Shown here: positions 1 through 8,400 of the stretch, piece by piece
Layout: every line of letters begins with the position of its first letter
Position numbering within the stretch: position 1 is the stretch's first letter
Assembly (NCBI GenBank): GCA_003024175.1
Contig: MDYQ01000417.1
Location: 1-22,305, forward strand
DNA length: 22,305 nucleotides
Reading direction: 5' to 3'
From: Planoprotostelium fungivorum
Taxonomy: Eukaryota; Evosea; Variosea; Cavosteliida; Cavosteliaceae
Program-made: the position numbers and the translations under genes
Notes under the pieces: generated by a model
Told to the model about the DNA's origin: nothing
Databases searched by the model: none
Seen by the model: the letters and a program-made list of their open reading frames with translations, nothing else

Positions 1-122
1 CCTAAACCCTAAACCCTAAACCCTAAACCCCTAAACCCTAAACCCCTAAACCCTAAACCCTAAAACCCCCTAAACCCTAAACCCTAAACCCTAAACCCTA
101 AACCCCTAAACCCTAAACCCCC
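1..122. repeat. Telomere repeat tract, CCCTAAA type
   Basis: Tandem CCCTAAA (TTTAGGG on the other strand) fills the first 122 bases, with interspersed CCCCTAAA and one TAAAACCCCC variant unit. The C-rich strand reads 5' to 3' into the window, as expected for a left chromosome end. The TTTAGGG repeat is known from plants and many protists (apicomplexans, chromerids, dinoflagellates, some others), so it does not fix the lineage. Confidence 0.97.
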
Positions 123-159
123 AGTCAGACATTCCATTCCTAAGATGACTTATGATGAT
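123..159. repeat. Direct repeat copy 1, abutting the telomere
   Basis: These 37 bases are repeated exactly at 892-928, where they form part of the left arm of the foldback at 875-995. Here the outer part of that arm is missing and telomere repeats join directly, so this looks like a truncated copy capped by telomere. Confidence 0.8.
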
Positions 160-189
160 GTGCGTATCAGCCATTTCACCACTGGGGCA

Positions 190-870
190 AGTGGGGGTCA
201 GAAACCCCAGCATACATCATTCTGACTCAGACAGATGCGCTGATTACAACGGTGAAAGAGAAAAGTGGTGAAACTGGTTCCCAACTGAGATAAAGCCATT
301 TTTTCGCTAAGCCTTAGCGTACGGACGCTAGACCTTAGCGTAATTTGCATTCATCTCTGATGCAAACGGTCGGAGGTGAAAACAGATACCACTCCTGGGT
401 AGGCCAGGTGTTGTTCTACATGGTCATGGTGTCAGACTCGACCTGACACCATCCCTAAGGTCAGACGTGACCCTGTTTCTCATGCATACATTTGGTATCA
501 GACCAATTTGAACTGACCTGATCCATACTCTATGAGACGCGCTGATTCCAATGGTATATCACACTGGTCACGAAAACGATGCCTGACTTGAGCAAAGTGC
601 ATATTACGCTAATATTTAGTGTACGTACACTAATATTAGGCGTAATTCTCACTTTACTCTGATACAAAGGTCCGGACGAAAAAAATGGATTACACCAGCG
701 TGTAGGCCATGTGTCTCTCTACCTGGAAAAAGTGTGAAAACTGACCTGCTACCCTCCCTAAGATTTGACATGCCCCTCTGGTCATAACTTTTGGGACTCC
801 ATGGAACCAGGGGGTCAGACCCTTTCTGACCCACATCCTCCTGACTCAGTCAGATGCACCAGATGCCCTA
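190..870. repeat. Diverged subtelomeric tandem repeat, about 300-bp period
   Basis: Matching blocks recur about 302 bp apart. GATGCGCTGATT near 234 and GACGCGCTGATT near 537 are one pair. The segment with TACGCTAA-type inverted words followed by a TCTGATACAAAGGTC-like block occurs near 305-400 and again near 605-700. A GGGTCAGA to CAGATGC block near 195-240 recurs near 811-857. The copies are clearly diverged. No credible coding region is seen here. Confidence 0.6.
605..644. repeat. 40-bp near-perfect palindrome
   Basis: The left half, beginning TACGCTAAT, is the reverse complement of the right half, ending ATTAGGCGTA, apart from a one-base indel in each half. The centre is GTAC/GTAC. A diverged relative with two small TTAGCG-type hairpins lies near 305-345 in the neighbouring repeat unit. 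Confidence 0.8.
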
Positions 871-874
871 ATTT

Positions 875-995
875 CGCCAAAATAGGAGAAAAGTCAGACA
901 TTCCATTCCTAAGATGACTTATGATGATACGCATCAATGCACATCATCCAAAATCACTAAGTCATCTTATGTCTGACTTTTCTCCTATTTTGGCG
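875..995. repeat. Foldback (inverted-repeat) element
   Basis: The 26 bases at 875-900, beginning CGCCAAAATAGG, are the exact reverse complement of 970-995. The stem continues with 910-921 pairing to 958-969, leaving 901-909 as a one-sided bulge and a loop of about 36 bases. The whole is a hairpin of about 120 bp with no coding capacity, resembling a MITE or foldback. No clear target-site duplication was found, only TTT on each side. Confidence 0.85.
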
Positions 996-1194
996 TTTTT
1001 GCTATTACATTTTTCAAGATTATTCACAGCACGTGTTGTCATAAATCTATCTGTGTTATTGTTCTGATTTCATCAAGTCATGTGTTCATATTGGTAATAC
1101 AGAATAAGTGGAATAGTTGTGGGGAGAAGACACAAAAAATTTAGGTGGTTCACAAGAATTGTAAATAATTATTCTTTTATTATGTACTTTATAT
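996..1194. other. AT-rich stretch without recognised genes
   Basis: AT-rich, with no long open frame on either strand and no recognised element. It separates the foldback from the first MITE-like element. Confidence 0.5.
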
Positions 1195-1294
1195 TAAGGA
1201 ACCAAAGAGATGGTCTTGATGTGGTAACCTTAATGTGTCTTGCAATTAGGACATGTGAACCTTAACATGCAAGACAGTCTTGTGCAGGTCCTTA
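1195..1294. mobile_element. MITE-like element, copy 1 (100 bp)
   Basis: It starts TAAGGAACC and ends GGTCCTTA. The last 11 bases, GCAGGTCCTTA, are identical to the end of the element at 1577-1761. The flanks are CTTTATAT (1187-1194) and CTTTATAC (1295-1302), a 7-of-8 match consistent with an aged 8-bp target-site duplication. Internal AAGACA/GTCTTG words are partly self-complementary. It has no coding capacity, so it would be non-autonomous. An 8-bp duplication fits the hAT superfamily (inference). Confidence 0.65.
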
Positions 1295-1576
1295 CTTTAT
1301 ACAGACTTTGTTAATCAAGCAGTAGCTTAGCCCTCATGGCTTCCAGAGCAATGATTATCTCATATGTCTCCTCTGGTTGGTCTTATCAGGATGTAAAGTG
1401 TCTTTTCTCTTGTCACTTCAGAAACATCAACCAGACCTCTGTACAGGGGTGCACATTAATCATAGTTCCCATGTAGTGTACATGCTGAGTGGTGAGGAGA
1501 CTGTGGCATCAATCCCATTTTGTGTTGTCTGAGACGTTTGCATTCATTGGGACAATTGTTGTTCACTCATTGTAAC

Positions 1577-1761
1577 TAAGGACCTGCGAGAGAAGTTTAC
1601 GCCCCTCCAATTTGATGCTTTACATCATGTCTCCTGCTTGTCTCGTAGCGTCTTGCTGGACAAATACCCCCTATTTGTTGGACAAGACGCTGCGAGACAT
1701 CAGCAAGACACATTACCAAGGGGCAAACAAAAGGGGCGTAATCTTGTCTTGCAGGTCCTTA
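1577..1761. mobile_element. MITE-like element, copy 2 (185 bp) with perfect 8-bp TSD
   Basis: The terminal inverted repeats start TAAGGACCTGC and match in 27 of 30 positions (1577-1606 against the reverse complement of 1732-1761). Inner inverted blocks with TCTCG(T/C)AGCGTCTTG extend the foldback almost to its centre near 1672. The flanking octamer ATTGTAAC is identical at 1569-1576 and 1762-1769, a perfect 8-bp target-site duplication. No open frame is present. Superfamily assignment to hAT rests on duplication length only. Confidence 0.85.
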
Positions 1762-1769
1762 ATTGTAAC

Positions 1770-2655
1770 ATGAATGATGTGATATATGAAGAAGACATGG
1801 GACTGGTGAATTGAGTGGGACAGAGCTGCAACACCTGGTACAATTCCAGATCTTCTGACAATGATGTTGTGCCCAACATTTGACATCATTGACTCATTGG
1901 AAAACTTGGAGAAAAGTCAGTGAAAACTCAGCAACCAAGAAACACATTCAATGCATGTTCATTGAAAAGGAACACCTTGGCTTTCTTTGGTTTGAAATCA
2001 TTCTTTATAAACAGAGACTCATTGAACTGTTTGGTTCTTATGTGGTGACCATACACCACACATAGTGTTGAATTCTTGTTCACTGATCATCAATCTCCAC
2101 TGAGATCAGAGGTGATCTCCATCCATAATGATGGAGACCAACGTGAACATTGGACTCACCTCTCCCTTTCATCTTGTCCCAGTGATGTGGCGTTTGAGTC
2201 TCATTGACTGATTATTGATCTGTATCGAGATTAGAGGTCATTTCATCTCCATAATCAACTTCATTTCAATCCTCTCTCTGAGCTCACTGTTAGTAACATA
2301 TTTGTTGGATCCTTGCAACTATCCGTCACGTGCTACGCAGAACTCACCCAGAGATTAAGCACCTGATTGAGATTAAAATCATCTCATTCAGAATCATTCT
2401 CACCTTGACGTATACACAGAGCTTCCTTCTCCTAATCAGTCCTAGAATTGTATATCAATACAGATGTATGCATCTGTATCGATTGAAAATATGTATGATT
2501 CAATCCTTCGGACGAAAGGATTCATCCGCAGTGAGTCCGAATTGGCAAATCAATAATCTCTCTTTGGGGTTGGTTGGTGTGTCTGTCTGTCTGTCTTGCT
2601 TGTTTCTTTCTCTTCGTGTCCTCGTTTTGATTTTTCCTCGAGAGCAAAAAAGAAA
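1770..2655. other. Non-coding subtelomeric DNA with a weak direct repeat
   Basis: No open frame here shows protein-like composition or good splice sites. Two diverged direct repeats of about 50 bp are visible, 2081-2129 and 2206-2255, sharing the pattern ACTGAT(C/T)AT, GAGAT(C/T)AGAGGT and CCATAAT. A pyrimidine-rich run lies near 2560-2640. Confidence 0.45.
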
Positions 2656-2743
2656 GGCGCTTCGCCCGGCATTGAACCCGAGAGCGCAAAGGCCAGACAC
2701 TCAAACAGGAGGCTGGGCTTTACCACTCCGCCATTGGAGCGCC
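2656..2743 (-). pseudogene. tRNA-like Pol III element (class II-sized tRNA relic or SINE head)
   Basis: On the minus strand, TGGCGGAGTGG fits the A box exactly and GGTTCAATGCC resembles the B box, 55 nt downstream, the spacing of long-variable-arm tRNAs (Leu/Ser). The ends GGCGCT and AGCGCC pair as an acceptor-like stem and a TTTTTT run follows as a Pol III terminator. However, three extra bases separate the acceptor from the A box, the T stem has a G-G mismatch, and no anticodon stem forms cleanly. It is therefore a decayed tRNA gene or a tRNA-derived SINE rather than a confident functional tRNA. Confidence 0.45.
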
Positions 2744-3337
2744 CGGATTATACGAACCCACAAAGGCCAGAAGGATCGGCATTTTGTAAATTTTGGCCCG
2801 AAAATTCGCGCAAGCCCCGTCTCGACGAACACCCTCACGCAGAAGAAGTAATCAAAGATGGAAGAACCTTTATTAATCAATACCGTAGATCCACCTTCCA
2901 CGTGTGGTGAGATGAGCTGGACGAAGGACAAGAAGTCACGTGACCTCTCGTCTCGTTCAGCACAACGCACGACACACGCACACGTGGGAAACATATCCCA
3001 CCATCTACACGACCATCAACGGTACCACAACACCGAAGACAAAGCCAGCGACAACAGCGACACAACCCACGATTGTCAGGGAAGAAAGAGTCAGAGAGCA
3101 ATAAGACTTTATTGCCCGAAGGCCGACAACCCATCAGAGACCCAGCAAAGGAGAGCACCGCCACTGGCGACGACGATGACGCCAACAACGCCAACTCGAC
3201 ATACAGCGACGAAGAAGTCCACTGCCACGCGAAGGAAAGTATGTCTCTGCAGCGAAAGTCAGCAAGAAAGACAGCCATCACTCACCTGACACAGGCTTGC
3301 GGCTCAACTTCCACCACTACCTCGATATGATCCACAT
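2744..3337. other. Region with possible 3' exons of the neighbouring minus-strand gene
   Basis: A well-formed minus-strand intron, 3276 to 3238, begins GTGAGTG, has a GCTGAC branch-like motif and ends CTGCAG. On either side one frame stays open, from GTGGTGGAAGTTGAG upstream to a stop near 2877. It could extend the gene at 3338-4138 by about 140 residues if an intron of about 68 nt starting near 3388 is used. The encoded sequence is Ser/Cys/Leu-rich and unrecognised, so it is not called as a gene. Confidence 0.3.
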
Positions 3338-4138
3338 CTATACCAGTGTCAGCACCTGCTGCTCATAAATGAATGACCCTTGACTCACCGTGTTCACCTG
3401 GTATTCGAATGGAACAAGCACATCATCGCATCGACGCTCACATTCACCGGCGTGCATCAGACTGCATGCACGAAGCATCTCTCACCTCAATTGCTCGTCG
3501 AGAACCGGCTATTATAAACACTACATTACATTGCCAGAAATGGTGTGGCCATCATTCTCCCAATTGAACCACGACCTCTCACCTCTTCTGACAGCCGATC
3601 CGTTGCGGCTAGCGTCATCCTTTGGGGACTACCAGATGTGTTGGCCTTTTCCATACCCTTCATCAAAATCAGTTGAAGTCTATCGGAGGATAATCTCTCG
3701 CCTTCTGGACCTGATTGTGAGAGGTCGATCTTGGGCGACCTCTTAATCTTTGGCGGCAATGGAAATGCCACCCTCGGTTCCATCTTAGTCCCTCTCTCAG
3801 CGAGAGGAAAACCCCCGAACATAAAGACTCACCTGGGCTCCTTGCGTGATGTCTCGCTGATGAGGTTTGCTGGTGCATTTCAGGAACTCCAGTTTTAATT
3901 GGATGCGCAGCCCGCTGTAACATTCGTGAACCAAAAGACGCACCTGCAACCTGGATCTGATTTGAGAGCCAAGGCGTAATGTATGAGAATCTACAGAGAT
4001 GTGCAGTGGTGTCATCGTCTCATCAAGATGTTCACGCCTCTTGCGCTGCCCAGACGCGTGCCGTCGTCACCAAGGAGGCCTGCTCACCCTCCATCTCTCA
4101 GAAGCCATTGAAGATTCCATCGATCTCATCGCATCCAT
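3338..4138 (-). CDS. Hypothetical protein, five exons
   Basis: I do not recognise this protein. Exons inferred on the minus strand are 4138-4088, 4045-3833, 3783-3583, 3508-3486 and 3461-3338. Joined, they give about 203 residues starting MDAMRSMESS and ending at TAG. Four of the five 5' splice sites read GTGAG and all phases agree. The second exon has an alternating hydrophobic stretch (IQLKLEFLKC); the third is basic and proline-rich (PPKIKRSPK). The fourth intron would be only 24 nt (3485-3462), which is suspiciously short. The real 3' end may instead lie further left, in 2877-3337, and more 5' exons may lie right of 4138. Neighbours give no functional hint. The gene call is moderate and the function is unknown. 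Confidence 0.45.
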
Positions 4139-4600
4139 CCCGAACCGATGACAGCAGCACCTCTCAAGAGGTGCACGTCAACAATGACACTGTGCTACCG
4201 GAAAGAGTGGATGGGACCACCCATCCTTCCACCTCAACACCAACACACCCGCCAACACAAGACCATCCTCTAATACAAGGGGAGCACTCCGACGAGCGGC
4301 CGCGAAGAACAATCGCAAGGTCGCAATCACATGATCCTGAAGTTGAAGGGACACCTCCATCGCAGCACACGCACCCTCTAACGAGGCCACCACCATAAAA
4401 CGTGAAGTTGGACCTCACCTCAATAATCGCCATTTCATTTCGGCACCATCGCATTTAGAAGTGCCTTTGCACGAGAGAAACAAGAAAGTTCCCCTTCCTT
4501 GCCCGGCTCAGACCTCCGCTGAGATCCAACGCGCCACCATCTCTGAAAATGGTGTATCCGATACACAGAATCGTGCCAGCTCGTGAAAACAATCCGAACA
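4139..4600. other. No gene called
   Basis: Long open frames exist on both strands here (a plus-strand Ser/Thr/Pro-rich one and minus-strand ones). None joins a splice-supported gene cleanly. A minus-strand GTGAGG site near 4413 hints at an exon to its right, and this stretch may be partly intronic or upstream sequence of the gene at 3338-4138. Confidence 0.3.
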
Positions 4601-4619
4601 TAACGCGGATGTCATTCAG

Positions 4620-5045
4620 ACACACTGTTCTCCTCATTTTATTATCAACCAGATATTACCCAATAATTGTATGATATACAGTGGGAACCTATATATACAT
4701 CATCAGCTCATCGTATCATGTCACGTCCAACTCACCAAGAAACATCTGTCCGTATCTTCGTGTCCCATGAGTCAGACGATCGTGAAGAGTTTCTCTCACT
4801 GCCTCTACAACGAGCATCGCTTCCCACAACCCATCTTCTTCGAAAATGTTGCCAACTTGGCGCGGTCAGTCAACTGGTGTGATCATCAGAACGGTCTGAC
4901 CTCAAAAAAGACTCACCTTCATCTCTTCAAAGCCATCAGTGTCTGTGAATCCCTTCTTCTCCGTAATGGTGACAGCACAACGCCTCTTGAGCCTGAGATG
5001 TGGATGGTGATATCTGAGACTGTCACCTCTGTTTCATCGGGCGTC
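4620..5045 (-). CDS. Unresolved intron-rich gene fragment
   Basis: A minus-strand gene is likely but its structure is not resolved. The best-supported part joins a frame reading CAVTITEKKGF, DTDGFEEMK (ending near 4919) across a 44-nt intron (GTGAGTC to ACCAG) to LTDRAKLATFSKKMG. A further GTGAG site near 4735 opens an intron ending TATATAG near 4686, before a short hydrophobic C-terminal stretch. The joined segment faintly recalls SUI1/DENR-type domains, but I would not assign it. An intron-like segment here contains the TCGTTGTAGA word at 4804-4813. The start, the middle splice and the stop are all uncertain. Confidence 0.3.
4804..4813 (-). repeat. TCGTTGTAGA word in unresolved gene
   Basis: The sense copy sits in a stretch with an in-frame stop, GTGGGAAG to GAGGCAG, best read as a 29-nt intron of the unresolved minus-strand gene. 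Confidence 0.5.
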
Positions 5046-5465
5046 TACTTTCGTATCAGTATCGAAGTGGTGACAATCATCGCCCATAACTCGATCTCTC
5101 AAGAAAGATGATTACGTGAAATGTGGTGTGGCCTGAGCTCCTATGAGGTGCGGCTTATAAATGTTTATGATTGATTCCCTTGACCCCCTTCTTCTGTATA
5201 CGTATCAGCGAACATTGAAATTTAGAGTCAACTGTATGGCCTCTATTGATGTAGCTCTCACCTTCCGAGGGATATTCGTGTTGCTCGTTGCTGCTTCCAA
5301 GTGATTGGGAGAATGATACGCATACCCTGAATTGCATGTGAATTTCGTTGTAATACGCAAATTTTCATCAGTAAATCGAAATTGTTGCTTCAAACTGAAC
5401 TGATCAGCAGTGCTAAATCCACAAGAAGCTCAGAGAGAACACGTCAAGACCAATTTTTATCTTAG
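5046..5465. other. Intergenic or 5' exon region of the WD40 gene
   Basis: The large plus-strand gene needs at least one exon upstream of 5466, because its frame is closed by TAG at 5463-5465 and TTTTTATCTTAG looks like a 3' splice site. No convincing ATG-containing exon was found between 5110 and 5460. A minus-strand GGTGAG site near 5253 suggests another possible exon of a leftward gene. Nothing more can be supported. Confidence 0.3.
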
Positions 5466-8400
5466 ATAATCGCTGCACATGGTGTGAATCCTCGAGACTC
5501 ATTCCCCCTCGGTCTAATCTTACGATCAGGAACCCCAAGACGTTCCAGGCTTTCAAAAGTTCTTGAAAGCCTTCAAGTTGCCAGGAAATGTGTGTCTGAG
5601 CTGGATAAGAGGTTTACTGACAAGATCGTAGCGATCTCGTCAAGTTGCCATCAGGTTGATCAGAGTGGGCAAGGCTGAGAGTATAGATGCAATCATTATC
5701 GGTAAACGTATCAGCTTGAGAAGAGGAAAACGTTATTGCCTTGATTGCAACAAATCGTATCCACTCACAATCCTTCCTTACCGTCACAAATGCGAGCACG
5801 GGCCAAAAAAGGGCGAGATTCAACTCAAGGAGGAGGGCCGGATCCGGGAGGTAACACCTTTTTCAGCCGTGAGATCAGAAGATCTGAATGCCAACCAGGT
5901 TGTAGAGCATGTCCTTCGTCTGCTTTTCAAGAAAAAACAAACACGTGACCCCAAAACACCTAAACCCTCATACGTTCAGATAGAGGTCAATTGGAAGACT
6001 GCTCTGAAGAGGCTATCATCGTTCAAAGAGAAGTCTGGACTGGAATCTGGTTACCAGTGGTTCACCGATAGCGATGGCGAGTCCTTGTCCTCATTAGAAG
6101 ATGATTCTGCAGATCATCAAGAGGTGAGTGTTCGTGAGAAGGAGATGAGTTGACTCATACAGGAGCACCCATTCGACACATCAAGCAAAGAGCAAATCAC
6201 ACCCCGTGGAGAATCAGACGGAGATTATGAGATGCCAGTCGGGGATAACAGCGAGGCAGCCGAAAGACGAGCAGCCAAGAAGATGACCTCTTTCATCCCC
6301 TCTGAGAAGACGTCAAAAGAGAGGGATGACTCAAAGAAAGCTCGAAGAACCGTAGAAAAGCTGAAGGACAATGTCACTGAGTCACAAAAGAAGGTCAATA
6401 AGCCACAGAAGAGGGTATGCAAGCCTCAGAAGAATGTTGATGTCAACAATTCCAAGGAGGAGGTCAATGAGAACCAAGTAGAGTCTGTCAATGACGAAGA
6501 TGACGAGGTCTTAATGAGCCGAAAGGAAGTAGAAGAGCTGAGAAGGACAGCGATAGAAGCAGAGATACGAGCGAATGAAATGCAGAAGATGCTGGAAGAT
6601 CTACTGAGAGCCAACCAAGACAGAGATGCTCAAGCAAGAGAAGCACAGAAGAGACAAGACGAGAAGAGGGCAACACCACAGACAGAGTCAGCAGAGAGCG
6701 ACGAGGACAAGGACCTACCCTCCCCTCCAGAGGAGTCACCAAACAGCAGTCACTCTGTGGATTCCTCTGAAACACTCGAAGAAGACACCTCCTCTACTCT
6801 GGCAACCACCTGTACAACCACTGGATCTACTATGGAGAGATACTCAGAGGAGTTTCTCTGCGAGACTGAAGAACAGCTGGTGTCGATCCATTTCATCCGT
6901 CGTCCATCTTTGAGGGCGTGAGTAGAACGCTTAAGAGGGTGGCAGCTGAGATAACACAGGAAATTCTTTCGTGGATCTGACGGAACTCTTCGATTACACA
7001 AGGAATACGGAGCTATTGACGCGATGTGCCTCAACCCACATGTGAACTCTCTCATGCGTCATCTCTTCTCATCCGTCATCTCATTCATCATCTCATTCAT
7101 CATCTCATTCATCATCTCATTCATCATCTCATTCATCATCTGATCCATCACAGGGAGATCGATTGTATCGCTGTCATTACGATCACACCGTTCGATCTTG
7201 CACGGTTGAAAGTCCATTCACCGAATCTGTCGTTGCCGACCTCGAATGGATGGTCAGAGACATCGATGTCTGTAGCAAAGACGAGTGGATCGCCATTGCC
7301 ACTGAGTGAGTCCCTCTCCCAGCATCGTACTCATTTCTATCAGAGAGGGTGTCATCCGTTTGATGATGGTCCACCACCAGGAGACAATCACGAAATGCGC
7401 TCACGTGGGCTCAGTCCGGCACGTGCAGTTCGACCCCCAGTCCAACTTTTTGGTTTCTGTGGGGGACGACGGCTACCTCCGCGTCTGGAACGTCTTCAAC
7501 CGATTCAAACCGGTGATTCTCATTGCCTCCTGCATCCTCTGATGATCATCAGGTCGGACAGATTGCAGGAATTGTCCCAGAGGGAGAGGGAGACAATGTC
7601 TTCCCATCGATGATGTCCTGGCATCCTTCCTCCTCTCATCTGGCCTTACCCAGCAACAGAGGTGAGTCATTTGAATGGACACGAATGACACCATGCAGAC
7701 ATCATGATCGTGAGTAGTGCAGACTGGACGGTGGAAAGTCGTCTCTCTGGCCAACATTCGGGGGTGATGACGAAGACAAAGAGACGATCTCATCCTCCAC
7801 AGGCGGTGATCATTGCATCCTTCTCTCCCAACGGAATGTACCTGGCCACGGTGGACACCCAGGGAAGAGTCAATCTGTGGTGCTTCAGGGACCGAGCGGT
7901 CATTGATTCGTGAGGAGATGCACATTTCCATTCAACTGACCGCTTCAGTCGCAGTTTCACTGAGGTAATCATCGGTATGAACTGGCACCCAACAGAAAAT
8001 TGCCTCTTTATGGTGAGGGTATGGCAGCGTCATGACCTGATACGTGCAGACGAATATCGATGATGATGTGCATTACTGGACCAACTGTACACCCAATTCA
8101 CCTCACGAGGTCAGCCGAGCGGCCCCACCACATCAGAGAGAGGTTCGTAACCAGAAGATCGGACGAAGAGAGGCAGGAGAGGACATCACACCTCCCTCCA
8201 CCAAGACCCTCGAGAATGCCTCTGTGAAGAAGATCCAAATTGAACAGAGGTCAATCAGTTCCCCCATCAGTTCACTGATTCATTCCCCAATCAGAACAAG
8301 TCCAACGAAGCCATCAAAGGAGAGACCCATTGCTTCTCCGAAGGTATCCCCACACAAGAAGCTGTCAACAGTGCCCGCAAAGAAGCCATTCATCATACAA

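Noticed and set aside
1880-2065. 61-codon plus-strand open frame in the subtelomere
   Set aside because: Short, AT-rich, with no splice partners or similarity.
2656-2743. Functional tRNA-Leu, tRNA-Ser or selenocysteine tRNA
   Set aside because: Size and boxes fit, but the anticodon and T stems do not, and no TCA anticodon is present for selenocysteine.
2858-3289. 143-codon plus-strand open frame
   Set aside because: Low complexity, opposite to a well-formed minus-strand intron, and no recognisable domain.
3979-4398. 139-codon plus-strand open frame rich in Ser, Thr, Pro and His
   Set aside because: It overlaps minus-strand exons supported by splice phase and has no splice or start context; its low-complexity composition is typical of a shadow frame.
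5484-5678. Start of the WD40/kinesin-like gene at 5484
   Set aside because: The codon there is GTG, and the frame runs back to a 3' splice-like TTAG at 5465, so the true start must lie in an upstream exon not identified.
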